A program made the position numbers and the translations under genes. The notes below the pieces were generated by a model. That model searched no databases. It was not told the DNA's origin and was given only the letters and a program-made list of their open reading frames with translations. DNA of 39,488 bases from CAZYPU01 sp964649665 (GTDB lineage Bacteria > Omnitrophota > Gorgyraeia > JABMRN01 > RBG-13-46-9): NCBI GenBank assembly GCA_964649665.1, contig CAZYPU010000006.1, forward strand, positions 1 through 39,488, read 5' to 3'. Each line of letters starts with the position of its first letter. Within the stretch, counting starts at the first letter, position 1. This document shows positions 15,701 to 23,344 of the stretch, piece after piece.

Positions 15701-17193
15701 TAACTTACACTGATGCCGGCAGTGTAGCTGTAGAGCTTGCAAACGCAGGCGCGGGCAACTTTACTTTAACCTCGGGAGGCGCCGTAACTGAAAGCGGCGC
15801 AGGTGTAGACGTAATAGCAGGTGTCCTCACAGTAGATGCGCAAACAGGAATAGACCTTGATACCACGGTAACAAGCCTTGACCTATCCACTGCCGGCGCA
15901 GGTAACATCACAATCGATGAGACAAACGCCATCATATTAACTGATGTGGATACAGCAAATGGTTCCATTACAATTACAGCAGCGGGAGCAGTTACAGCCA
16001 CTGATGTAGCATCACTTACTGACAATGATGCCAACGATATCTCCATAACCGGGGTAGGCATAAATGTAGTCTCTGTTAATGCCGGCGCAGCCGGTGATGC
16101 CACATTAGATGCAGGCACAGGAGCCATCGCTCAAAGTGGTGGCGGAGTAGATATTGTCGCGGATGTCCTTACTGCAGACGCCCAGACCGGTATAGACCTT
16201 GATACCACAGTAACAAGCCTTGACCTATCCACTGCCGGCGCAGGTAACATCACAATCGATGAGACAAACGCCATCACCATAACCGATATAACCTGCGCAA
16301 ACGGAAACATCCAGGTGACAAATGCCGCAGGCGACATGAATCTATTGGTTACGACCGCAAATGGAAACACTGTTACCCTTGAGGCAACGACAGGCGCCAT
16401 CACAAACGGCAACGCCGCCGCCACAAATGTAACAAGTACCACCCTTGATATAACAGCGCTGAATGACATAGGAAGCGCGGCCTCGCCGTTAACCGCGGAT
16501 ATAACCACCTTAACAGCAACCTCAACAGGAGGCGGCAATATCTATATAAACATAGTAGGCGATAGAGTCATAATCGACAATGTAAACCAGAACTATACCT
16601 ATAGCCTGTTTACCAATAAAATCGTTGACATAAGAAATCTCACGGTAACAGGCGCCGGAAACTCAAGCAACATAACTACTTCATTCGGCGACATCATCGT
16701 GAAGAACGTAACCTGCGACGGCCCGGTAAATCTTACAACCCAATCCGGCTCCATGGTTGATAACGTGAGCAACATCAGTGGTACCCGGGGCAACTTCTCC
16801 GTCACCGGCATAATAGGCACCCGCGAAGACCCGATAAATATCAACTTGGACGAAGTATTCCTTTATCCCTTGAGCCAACAGGGCGGATTCTCCGGCGCCC
16901 TGACCGGCCGCGCCGGCTCTATCGCTACTACCGATGCCCCGGGGCTGGTTACCATGAACGGGAATATCGTGCATGTCCCGAACACAATCAAAAAGACCCT
17001 GGGGAGCGATAACGCCGTGATGTACGAAGACGAACGATATGAGGCATCACAACCTGTCCTTAAACTCCTGACAAACCTCGCGAACACAATAGTAGTACCT
17101 GAAGTATACGAGGTTGTAAGCCCTTACATCGACACAACCGGCTATATACTTGAAACTCCATATGACTTTAGTACAGGGCCGTATTTACAGTAA
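12713..17193 (+). CDS. Two-partner secretion adhesin (TpsA, filamentous haemagglutinin type), interrupted by an assembly gap
   Basis: After a signal peptide (to ~28, ARGAFA) comes the TPS/haemagglutination-activity domain (PF05860): ADPDHITVTAASPDTILNW..., the family motif NPSGITFGP (cf. NPNGI) and IASTLYISNEDFLAGNYDF. The rest is Asn/Thr/Gly/Ala-rich beta-helix. It includes 103-108-residue repeats around 14261-15290 and degenerate repeats (LDLSTAGAGNITIDE..., twice). The C-terminus (~16600-17193) is non-repetitive and ends PYDFSTGPYLQ. A 100-N gap (14935-15034) splits the frame. The 55 bases on each side of it are identical, and collapsing them restores one continuous 1441-codon frame. The real copy number may be larger. 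The protein should be secreted through the adjacent TpsB and serve adhesion or surface-matrix roles. Confidence 0.9.
14261..15290 (+). repeat. Tandem 103-108-residue repeats in the adhesin
   Basis: Units begin at the conserved GD-I-TQN motif: about 14261, 14585 (324 nt later) and 14894 (309 nt later), with the last continuing after the gap from 15049. The second and third units match almost base for base from the SNGDITQN codons to the NKPGS codons, with a single A/G change seen (GGCCAAATT versus GGCCGAATT). That near-identity implies recent duplication or gene conversion. Confidence 0.85.
14935..15034. other. 100-N scaffold gap, probably a negative (overlap) gap
   Basis: The last 55 bases before the gap (14880-14934) are identical to the first 55 after it (15035-15089). 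A 55-base overlap is what a de Bruijn assembler leaves at an unresolved repeat with k=55. Joining on the overlap removes 155 bases and brings both sides into one reading frame. Confidence 0.85.
15850..16276 (+). repeat. Two 85-bp near-identical direct repeats 342 bp apart
   Basis: 15850-15934 and 16192-16276 differ at one position that I can see (CCACGG versus CCACAG). The spacing of 342 bp is exactly 114 codons, so both copies read in the same frame of the adhesin (IDLDTTVTSLDLSTAGAGNI). Confidence 0.85.
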
Positions 17194-17217
17194 TATGGTA
17201 CTGATATAACAATAAGG

Positions 17218-17246
17218 TTGCCGCATAGTTCATACTGTGATAGAAT
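17218..17246 (+). promoter_or_regulatory. Candidate sigma70-type promoter for the small Asp-rich protein
   Basis: TTGCCG (17218-17223), 17 bp, TAGAAT (17241-17246). This gives a start near 17253 and a ~40-nt leader with a strong ribosome binding site (AAAAGGAGG) before the ATG at 17292. It would separate the following genes from the TPS operon. Confidence 0.5.
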
Positions 17247-17291
17247 CAAAACGGTTTAGTAAATAGAAGAACTTCCACAAAAGGAGGACAG

Positions 17292-17615
17292 ATGAAAAAG
17301 GTTTTTGCGTTGTTTATAATAGCGGTATCATTCCTTAGCTTTGTTGGTATTGCCCAGGCTGCCAGGCAGCAAAAAAAGGTTGCTCCGCAGAAAGAGAGGA
17401 TTGTCCCAAGAAAGGTCGAAATTGATACAAACGCTGACGGAAAGCCGGACCGCATCGAGAATTATGACATTGACGGCGCAATAACAAGCATAGAGGCAGA
17501 CACAGATTACAATGGGACGACCAACGAATGGCTTTATTATGAAAAGGCCAAATTAATCAAAGCAGCTAAGGATACAAACGGCGACGGAAAACAGGATACC
17601 TGGATAACTTATTAG
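17292..17615 (+). CDS. Small exported protein with Asp-rich calcium-binding-like loops
   Basis: The 107-residue product has a signal peptide (1-23, GIAQA) and then two DTNxDGKxD loops (DTNADGKPDRIENYD and DTNGDGKQDTWITY) plus a degenerate third (DTDYNGTTNEW). Such loops bind calcium in thrombospondin type-3/EF-hand-like proteins. It is preceded by a strong ribosome binding site. Position after an adhesin gene fits a cell-surface role, but function is unknown. Confidence 0.75.
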   Translation: MKKVFALFIIAVSFLSFVGIAQAARQQKKVAPQKERIVPRKVEIDTNADGKPDRIENYDIDGAITSIEADTDYNGTTNEWLYYEKAKLIKAAKDTNGDGKQDTWITY

Positions 17616-17657
17616 GAAACCGTTCCCAAGGTTACTTCTGGATTTCCCGCCCGGGTT

Positions 17658-19211
17658 ATGATAAAATCCTTATCGGCAAATATGAAGAATACGTTTTTTA
17701 TTTTATTAATATCCGCGCTACTTACGGTGCCTTCCCCGGCGCAGGTTAAGCATGCGGACCTGGCCGGCAGGTGGTATTCGGACTCGGAGGAAGAGCTTGG
17801 GCGTGAGCTTCGCTCTTACCTTGACGCTGTCGCCCCACCCGAAATAAACGGCGAGATTATAGCGCTCATATCCCCGCACGCGGGACTGATTTTTTCCGGG
17901 CCGGTCGCGGCCTACGGCTTTAAGGCGATACAGGATCAGGACATAGAGACCGTTGTTGTGGTAGGGTTTAGCCACAGGGAAAATTACGATTTCATCGCCG
18001 TTCTTGACGACGAAGAATTCGAAACGCCCATCGGCAACGTTAAAATTGACCGGAAAATTACAGGGGAACTCATAAAGAGAAATCCGAAGATCCACGCCTA
18101 TCCAACGGCTTTTTTCGGGGAGAATTCCATAGAAATGCAAATCCCGTTTTTACAGATGGTATTAAAGGATTTTAGAATGGTTTTAATTGCCATGGGGCGC
18201 CAGAGCTTTGAAAACTCAAGGATCCTCGGGAGGGCGCTCTACGAGGAATTTAAAATGAAGGGCAAATTTTTACTTCTCGCGAGCACGGATCTGAGCCATT
18301 ACATGCAGTATGACCGGGCCGAAAGAAACGATGCCAGAACAATCGCCCTCATAAAAGAGATGGACCCGGATAAACTTTACCGGGAGAGCCTTGTGGAAGG
18401 GCACCACTTCATGTGCGGCTACGGAGCGGTTACGGCGACAATGATCGCCGCGGAGAAACTCGGCGCTGGCAAGGCCATGATACTTAAATACGCGAATTCC
18501 GGCGATACCACCGGCGATAAAAGCCGGGTGGTAGGCTATCTTAGTGCCGCATTTGTACGAGAGACGAAGGACGAAAGACGCTTGTCCGCCGCCGCCGAAG
18601 CTGAACGCGAAAGCAATTCAGCGAAGGCGGAAGGGACGAAAGAAGGGGACAACAACATGTTAAACGAAAAACAAAAGAAGAAAATGCTGAAACTGGCGCG
18701 GGATTCGATCACTCATTACTTAAAAACCGGCAAGCGCTTAGAGCTCAAAGAAGCCGACCCGGTTTTAAACAGGGAAATGGGCTCGTTTGTTACGCTTCAT
18801 GAACACGGCCGCTTAAGGGGCTGTATAGGAAACATTGTAGGCCGGGGGCCTTTTTATAGTACCGTGCGGGACATGGCCGTGGAAGCGGCGACGGGCGACC
18901 CGAGATTCCCGTCCGTAACACTTGAGGGGATGAAGGATATCGACATAGAGATATCAGCGCTCTCACCTTTAGAAAAAATCGAGGACCCGGAAAAGATCGT
19001 GATGGGAAAACACGGCGTAGTTGTAAGAAGCGGTTTTGCCGGCGGCGTCTATTTGCCGCAGGTTGCCACTGAGACCGGCTGGAACCGCGAAGAGTTTATG
19101 AATTCGCTCTGCGGCCAGAAAGCCGGCATGCCCCACGACGCGTGGAAAAAAGGCGAATGCGACATGTATGTTTTCACCGCGGAAGTTTTCGGGGAGAAGA
19201 ACACGAATTAA
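17658..19211 (+). CDS. Exported MEMO-AMMECR1 fusion protein
   Basis: Residues ~28-300 are a MEMO domain (AmmeMemoRadiSam protein B type). They carry H74 (SPHAGLIFSG), H106 (GFSHREN) and C253 (FMCGYG) in the positions of the metal or active-site ligands of the family. Residues ~334-515 are an AMMECR1 domain (protein A type) with the hallmark RGCIGN at 387-392. Together they amount to two of the three members of the AmmeMemoRadiSam set, fused, preceded by a plausible signal peptide (NTFFILLISALLTVPSPAQ). The linker (~302-333) is low-complexity and carries a palindrome. The radical SAM partner is not in this window. The function of the set is unresolved; MEMO proteins resemble extradiol dioxygenases. 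An ATG at 17682 would also keep the signal peptide. Confidence 0.9.
   Translation: MIKSLSANMKNTFFILLISALLTVPSPAQVKHADLAGRWYSDSEEELGRELRSYLDAVAPPEINGEIIALISPHAGLIFSGPVAAYGFKAIQDQDIETVVVVGFSHRENYDFIAVLDDEEFETPIGNVKIDRKITGELIKRNPKIHAYPTAFFGENSIEMQIPFLQMVLKDFRMVLIAMGRQSFENSRILGRALYEEFKMKGKFLLLASTDLSHYMQYDRAERNDARTIALIKEMDPDKLYRESLVEGHHFMCGYGAVTATMIAAEKLGAGKAMILKYANSGDTTGDKSRVVGYLSAAFVRETKDERRLSAAAEAERESNSAKAEGTKEGDNNMLNEKQKKKMLKLARDSITHYLKTGKRLELKEADPVLNREMGSFVTLHEHGRLRGCIGNIVGRGPFYSTVRDMAVEAATGDPRFPSVTLEGMKDIDIEISALSPLEKIEDPEKIVMGKHGVVVRSGFAGGVYLPQVATETGWNREEFMNSLCGQKAGMPHDAWKKGECDMYVFTAEVFGEKNTN
18582..18632. repeat. Imperfect palindrome in the MEMO-AMMECR1 linker
   Basis: GCTGAA (18600-18605) pairs with TTCAGC (18617-18622). 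CCGCC just upstream pairs with GGCGG (18626-18630), with a GAA/GAA mismatch between. It translates to a low-complexity Ala/Glu/Ser linker (SAAAEAERESNSAKAE). It may be a degraded in-frame palindromic element of the kind seen in mtaB. Confidence 0.4.
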
Positions 19212-19222
19212 CACGAATAGAA

Positions 19223-19954
19223 ATGAGTAGATTTTACGCGCCGAAAGAAAACATTAAGGGTGATTTGGTTTATATCGAAGGACGCGAGGCAAGGCATATT
19301 CTGAATGTCATGCGCCTGGGCGAAAGCGACAAGGTCGTTGTTTTCGACGGTACGGGCAAGGAATATACGGGATTCATAAAACAGGCGAAAACAAAATCCC
19401 TCGTGGTCGAAATAATTACCATGAAGACGCCGAAAGCCGAATGCCTCCCGGAAATTACTCTCGCGCAGGCAATACCCAAAAAAGAAAAAATGGACTACAT
19501 AGTCGAGAAGGCAACGGAACTCGGCGCGCGAAAAATAGTTCCCGTTATAAGCGAAAGGACGGTTGTAAAACCGGACGAGAAAAAGGCGCTTGACAGGGTA
19601 GAGAGATGGAAAAAAATAGCGAAAGAAGCCGCGAAGCAATGCGGCAGGACCGACGTGCCCGAGGTGGAAGGGGTCCTGAAATTTTATAACGCCGCCTGCA
19701 ACCTCGATAAATTCGACCTTTCCCTCATAGGGTGCCTTTCGGATGACAGCGTACGGCTCAGGGACGCGATTTCCGGATTTAAAGGCGGCAGCGTTATTAT
19801 TTTTATCGGCCCCGAAGGTGACTTTACGCCGGACGAAATAACGATGGCAAAAAACGCCGGGTGTAAAAGCGTATCCTTCGGCAGCAGGGTTCTTAAAAGC
19901 GATACCGCCGGGCTTTTTGCTCTTTCGGTTTTAAACTATGAATTTTCCCGCTAA
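19223..19954 (+). CDS. rsmE: 16S rRNA (uracil1498-N3)-methyltransferase
   Basis: RsmE uses S-adenosylmethionine to methylate U1498 in the decoding centre of 16S rRNA. The 243-residue product shows the PUA-like N-terminal part (EGREARHILNVMRL), KATELGARKIVPVISERT and the SPOUT knot motif IFIGPEGDFTPDE, ending with SRVLKSDTAGLFALSVL. The ATG at 19223 matches the family start (MSRFYAP). A frame opening at 19142 would add 27 unrelated residues read through the end of the MEMO-AMMECR1 gene. Its end overlaps mtaB by 17 bp, so the two RNA-modification genes form one unit. Confidence 0.95.
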   Translation: MSRFYAPKENIKGDLVYIEGREARHILNVMRLGESDKVVVFDGTGKEYTGFIKQAKTKSLVVEIITMKTPKAECLPEITLAQAIPKKEKMDYIVEKATELGARKIVPVISERTVVKPDEKKALDRVERWKKIAKEAAKQCGRTDVPEVEGVLKFYNAACNLDKFDLSLIGCLSDDSVRLRDAISGFKGGSVIIFIGPEGDFTPDEITMAKNAGCKSVSFGSRVLKSDTAGLFALSVLNYEFSR

Positions 19955-21374
19955 TTCCGATAATCCTACCTTCGCAATCAGAACCCTCGGATGCAAAGTT
20001 AATCAATACGAGAGCCAGGCCATGCGCGAGGAGCTCGTGCGAAGAGGCTTTGTCGAAAAAGCCGGCAAGGAAAAAACCGATTTTTTCATAATAAATTCCT
20101 GCACGGTCACGGCTAAAGCCGACAGGGATACTCGGAGCCTAATTCGTCGCTTTCACAAGGCAAATCCCCGGGGAAAGGTTATTGTTACAGGTTGTTATGC
20201 GGAGCTGGCCAGCGATAGGGAAACACTTGCGAACATGCCGGGTGTCGCGCAGTTAATACGAAATAGTGAAAAGGCGAATATAGCCGGTATGCTTATTTCG
20301 TTATTGCGAGCGAGCCTGAACATAGCGAAAGCGAGCGAAGTAATCTCAAACGAAGAGATTGCTTCGGTTGCCTTCGGCAACCTCGCAATGACAGAGAAAA
20401 GGTGCCTCGCAATGACAAGTGGCGGTATGAAAATCACGGACTTTAAAGATCGCAACCGAGCATTTATCAAAATTCAGGACGGGTGTGACCACAGGTGTTC
20501 CTACTGCAAGGTCAGCATTGTTCGCGGCCCCGGAAGGAGCAGGCCTTCCGGGGAAATTGTGGAAGAGGCGCGGGCGCTCGTCGAAAAAGGTTTCAAGGAG
20601 ATTGTTTTAACCGGTGTCTCTCTCGGCGCCTGGGGGAAGAGCCTAACCGACTCGAACGAACCGCCGCGGCCATCGACGGACGGTTGGGAAGATGATTTGG
20701 CGGGGCTTGTGAAAACAATTTCCCGTCTTGAAGGTTCGTTCAGAATCCGCCTGAGCTCGATAGAGCCGGGATGTGTTACGGAGGGGCTTATCCGCGAAGT
20801 TAAATCAAATGATAAGTTATGCAAACATTTGCACATACCGCTCCAGTCGGGGGACGACAAAATCCTAAAACTCATGAACCGGACTTACACTGCGAAAAAA
20901 TTCACGCGACTCGTAAAAAAAGTCAGAAAGTATATTTCCGACATAGCCATTACTACGGACGTCCTTCTCGGATTTCCGGGGGAGGATAATAGGAGCTTTC
21001 AGAAGACAGCGAAATTTATAAAAGCCATAAGGCCGTCGAGAATACATGTTTTTTCCTACTCGAAGAGGGAAGGGACGGCCGCGGCGAAACTCAAAAGTTA
21101 CACGACCAGGGAAGAAGTAAGGGAGAGAGTGAGTATCCTAACCGATTTAGACAAGCGCCTTCAAGCGGACTTCGCGAAGTGCCTTATCGGCAGACGTCAG
21201 GAAGTCCTTGTCGAAAGCCAAAGAGACCGTTCCACCGGCCTCCTTACCGGATACACGGACAGGTATGTCCGCGTCTTTACTGACGGCCCGGACTCGCTTA
21301 AAAATTGCCTGGTTTCAGTCAGGTCAGGGCCGTCTCGTTATTCCGAGCTATCCACACCTGTAGTGGAAGTTTAA
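19938..21374 (+). CDS. mtaB: tRNA N6-threonylcarbamoyladenosine methylthiotransferase, with in-frame repeat insertion
   Basis: MtaB converts t6A37 to ms2t6A37 in ANN-decoding tRNAs. It binds two [4Fe-4S] clusters: N-terminal cysteines at 19 (LGCKVNQYES), 55 (INSCTV) and 86 (TGCYAE), and the radical SAM CxxxCxxC at 183/187/190 (DGCDHRCSYC). A C-terminal TRAM domain follows (RQEVLVESQ...). All six cluster cysteines are kept, so the enzyme looks functional. Between the methylthio domain and the radical SAM domain sits an extra segment of about 40 residues (121-163) encoded by a palindromic repeat of the GTCATTGCGAG family. It reads without stops and keeps the frame. Confidence 0.93.
   Translation: MNFPANSDNPTFAIRTLGCKVNQYESQAMREELVRRGFVEKAGKEKTDFFIINSCTVTAKADRDTRSLIRRFHKANPRGKVIVTGCYAELASDRETLANMPGVAQLIRNSEKANIAGMLISLLRASLNIAKASEVISNEEIASVAFGNLAMTEKRCLAMTSGGMKITDFKDRNRAFIKIQDGCDHRCSYCKVSIVRGPGRSRPSGEIVEEARALVEKGFKEIVLTGVSLGAWGKSLTDSNEPPRPSTDGWEDDLAGLVKTISRLEGSFRIRLSSIEPGCVTEGLIREVKSNDKLCKHLHIPLQSGDDKILKLMNRTYTAKKFTRLVKKVRKYISDIAITTDVLLGFPGEDNRSFQKTAKFIKAIRPSRIHVFSYSKREGTAAAKLKSYTTREEVRERVSILTDLDKRLQADFAKCLIGRRQEVLVESQRDRSTGLLTGYTDRYVRVFTDGPDSLKNCLVSVRSGPSRYSELSTPVVEV
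20301..20417. repeat. Palindromic repeat of the GTCATTGCGAG family inside mtaB
   Basis: The left end TTATTGCGAG (20301) and right end CTCGCAATGAC (20381-20391) match the intergenic copies at 6863 and 23147. The internal stem AATCTC/GAGATTGCTTCGG is shared too. A second partial right end (CCTCGCAATGACA, 20405-20417) follows. It lies at a domain boundary of MtaB and is translated in frame, comparable to Rickettsia palindromic elements found inside genes. Confidence 0.85.
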
Positions 21375-21378
21375 ACCT

Positions 21379-21403
21379 CGCAAAGTATAATATTTTGCGT
21401 TTT
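21379..21403 (+). terminator. Possible intrinsic terminator after mtaB
   Basis: CGCAAAGTATAATATTTTGCG (21379-21399) folds into a hairpin of up to nine pairs (one G-U), followed by TTTTAT. It is AT-rich and so weak. It lies 5 bp after the mtaB stop. Confidence 0.4.
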
Positions 21404-21429
21404 ATAGGGCAGCCGCCTATCGAATCTGT

Positions 21430-21448
21430 GCGGAGTATTATACTCCGC
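21430..21448. repeat. 19-bp palindrome at the edge of the second gap
   Basis: GCGGAGTATTATACTCCGC is palindromic around one central base and ends two bases before the N run. A repeat palindrome probably continues into the unsequenced part. Confidence 0.7.
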
Positions 21449-21450
21449 CC

Positions 21451-21550
21451 NNNNNNNNNNNNNNNNNNNNNNNNNNNNNNNNNNNNNNNNNNNNNNNNNN
21501 NNNNNNNNNNNNNNNNNNNNNNNNNNNNNNNNNNNNNNNNNNNNNNNNNN
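21451..21550. other. 100-N scaffold gap
   Basis: An arbitrary-length gap between mtaB and the cvpA-like promoter. Unlike the first gap, its flanks do not share an overlap. It begins at a palindrome, so a hairpin-forming repeat is the likely cause. Confidence 0.9.
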
Positions 21551-21551
21551 C

Positions 21552-21580
21552 TTGACAATGGGTAAATTATGTGATATACT
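21552..21580 (+). promoter_or_regulatory. Near-consensus sigma70 promoter
   Basis: TTGACA (21552-21557), 17-bp spacer, TATACT (21575-21580). The predicted start is near 21587, with a 24-nt leader that contains AGAGGTGG (21596-21603) before the TTG start at 21611. It probably drives the cvpA-NIF3 genes and perhaps dnaG-rpoD. Confidence 0.85.
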
Positions 21581-21610
21581 CTGTAGCACTTTGTCAGAGG
21601 TGGTGTTTAC

Positions 21611-22234
21611 TTGGCCGAATTATTTAATAGGGTAAATTGGGTAGATCTGATTGCCCTAATCCTTTTATTAAGAATAAGTTACACTTCTTCACTTATAGGC
21701 GTCGGCAAACAAATCCTGCCCCTCGTTACACTGGTGCTGATAGTATCAATCATACTGCACAGCTACAGTGATATTGCCTCTTTTTTTGTAGGCAGATATT
21801 CTTTTGCCCCCTCGACATGCGAGTTTGCCTGCTATGTCATCATGGGGGTGGTATTTTTTGTAATTTATCACTTCATAGGGCGGCTAAGCGGGTTTTTCAT
21901 AGCCGTTGGCGAAGCCGCTTCGGGCGGCGTCGAGAAGGCGGGCGGCGCACTTCTCGGCATTTTGCGTTCGATAATTATTGTCGGCCTTGTTGCGATAGGC
22001 CTTTTGCTAACGCCGGTTAGGTTTGTCGAAAGCAGCGTAAAGGGCTCCTATTCGGCGTCTTTTTTTATCAGCGCGGACTTGAGAATATATGTTGCCGCCG
22101 CGAATCTGATCTTCAGGGAGGAAAGGATATCATACCGCGAGGCGCTGGCAAAGCTGCTGGCGCAAAAAAAAGATTACATATTTAAGCCGATTGACGTGAA
22201 AAAGAAGTCAAGATTTTTCAAGGAAAAGTATTGA
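21611..22234 (+). CDS. CvpA family membrane protein
   Basis: The 207-residue protein has four membrane helices (about 9-27, 34-52, 68-92 and 107-130) and a hydrophilic C-terminus. It opens with the CvpA-like NRVNWVDLIALILLLRISYTSSLIGVGKQI. E. coli CvpA is needed for colicin V production, and its wider role concerns envelope homeostasis. The TTG start is supported by the ribosome binding site at 21596-21603 and by the promoter just upstream. The C-terminus is basic (KKKSRFFKEKY). Confidence 0.82.
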   Translation: MAELFNRVNWVDLIALILLLRISYTSSLIGVGKQILPLVTLVLIVSIILHSYSDIASFFVGRYSFAPSTCEFACYVIMGVVFFVIYHFIGRLSGFFIAVGEAASGGVEKAGGALLGILRSIIIVGLVAIGLLLTPVRFVESSVKGSYSASFFISADLRIYVAAANLIFREERISYREALAKLLAQKKDYIFKPIDVKKKSRFFKEKY

Positions 22235-22250
22235 AACCCGGAGGGAAAAC

Positions 22251-23132
22251 ATGAGGCTGGAACAGATTTATGACATAGCCGTTAGAAAGGGAATAGCGGA
22301 GGACCCGCGCGCAAAAGAGAAGCTGAAAAAAATCAAGAACCTTTTTGCGGATACGAGGATTCTTTACGGTGACAGAAAAAAGGATATACGCACCGCAATG
22401 GTGGGGATTGATATAGGCGGCGAAGAGCTGTTGACGGCATATCTTCTTAACGAAAAGGGCGCGGGTATTGACCTTGCGATATCACATCACCCCTCGGGCA
22501 TGGGACTTTTGAACCTGTCCAGCGTCATGCATGTACAGACGGATATCCTCGAGAGTTTGGGCGTGAGGCGCGATGTCGCCAAGTCCCTCATGAAAGAGCG
22601 AATAGACGAGGTTTCGCGCAGCCTTATGCCGAGAAACGCCGAAAGAAGTGTTGACATTGCGAGACTGCTTGATATTCCGTTTATGTGCATTCATACCCCG
22701 GCAGACAACTGCGTCGCGCATTTTATCAAGAAAACCGTCGAAAAGAAAAAGCAGAAGAAGGTCCGCGATATCCTGAACCTTCTTAAAAAGATTCCCGAGT
22801 ACCGGGATTCCACAGCCAAAGGCGTCGGGGTCCGCCTTATAGCGGGGAAAGAAAAAAACGCTCCCGGCAGGATTTTTGTCGATATGACAGGCGGCACCGA
22901 AGGTTCCAAAAAGATTTTCGCGAGGCTTTCACAAGCCGGCGTTGGCACCGTCATCGCCATGCACTTAAGCGAGCAGCATTTTAAAACCGCAAAGGCGGAA
23001 TTTATGAACGTCATTATCGCGGGCCATATCGCGAGCGACAATCTGGGGCTAAACCTGGTCCTGGATGAGCTGGAAAAGAAAGAGAAGCTTAACATAATAC
23101 CCTCGTCGGGTTTCCTCAGGGTAAAACGATAA
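22251..23132 (+). CDS. NIF3-like dinuclear metal-centre protein
   Basis: The 293-residue product matches the NIF3/YbgI family: a paired-histidine metal site (ISHHPSG), HTPADN in the middle and AGHIASDNLGLNLVLDEL near the end, which provide the two-metal ligands in solved family members. YbgI-like proteins form hexameric toroids whose substrate remains uncertain; hydrolase or cyclohydrolase roles have been proposed. The gene has a good ribosome binding site (GGAGGG) and follows cvpA by 16 bp. A central Lys-rich insert (KKTVEKKKQKKVRD) is notable. Confidence 0.85.
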   Translation: MRLEQIYDIAVRKGIAEDPRAKEKLKKIKNLFADTRILYGDRKKDIRTAMVGIDIGGEELLTAYLLNEKGAGIDLAISHHPSGMGLLNLSSVMHVQTDILESLGVRRDVAKSLMKERIDEVSRSLMPRNAERSVDIARLLDIPFMCIHTPADNCVAHFIKKTVEKKKQKKVRDILNLLKKIPEYRDSTAKGVGVRLIAGKEKNAPGRIFVDMTGGTEGSKKIFARLSQAGVGTVIAMHLSEQHFKTAKAEFMNVIIAGHIASDNLGLNLVLDELEKKEKLNIIPSSGFLRVKR

Positions 23133-23139
23133 TTCATGC

Positions 23140-23327
23140 ACAGATGTCATTGCGAGGAGGCCCGCAGGGCCGACGACCGAAGGAAGTCCCGCATACCATA
23201 ACACAAAATACAGGCCATGCGGGACGAAGCAATCTTAAAACTTGTTTCGAGCGAAGCGAAGCAATCTGAGATTGCTTCGGTCGCCCCTTCGGGGCTCCCT
23301 CGCAATGACGCAATGCCCCCATCTGTG
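23140..23327. repeat. Palindromic repeat, GTCATTGCGAG family, intergenic copy 2 with nested palindrome
   Basis: Ends GTCATTGCGAG (23147) and CTCGCAATGAC (to 23309) bound a 163-bp element. An outer pair CACAGATG/CATCTGTG (23140-23147, 23320-23327) flanks it. Inside is another palindrome (GTCCCGCAT 23186-23194 with ATGCGGGAC 23217-23225) and the GAAGCAATC/GATTGCTTC stem. The nesting suggests one element inserted in another, or stem growth. It fills the gap between the NIF3-like gene and dnaG. Confidence 0.85.
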
Positions 23328-23344
23328 TTAAAAAAGAAAAAGGA

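Noticed and set aside
17194..21374. Radical SAM partner of the MEMO/AMMECR1 fusion
   Set aside because: The only radical SAM gene nearby is mtaB, which has the full methylthiotransferase architecture and is a tRNA enzyme.
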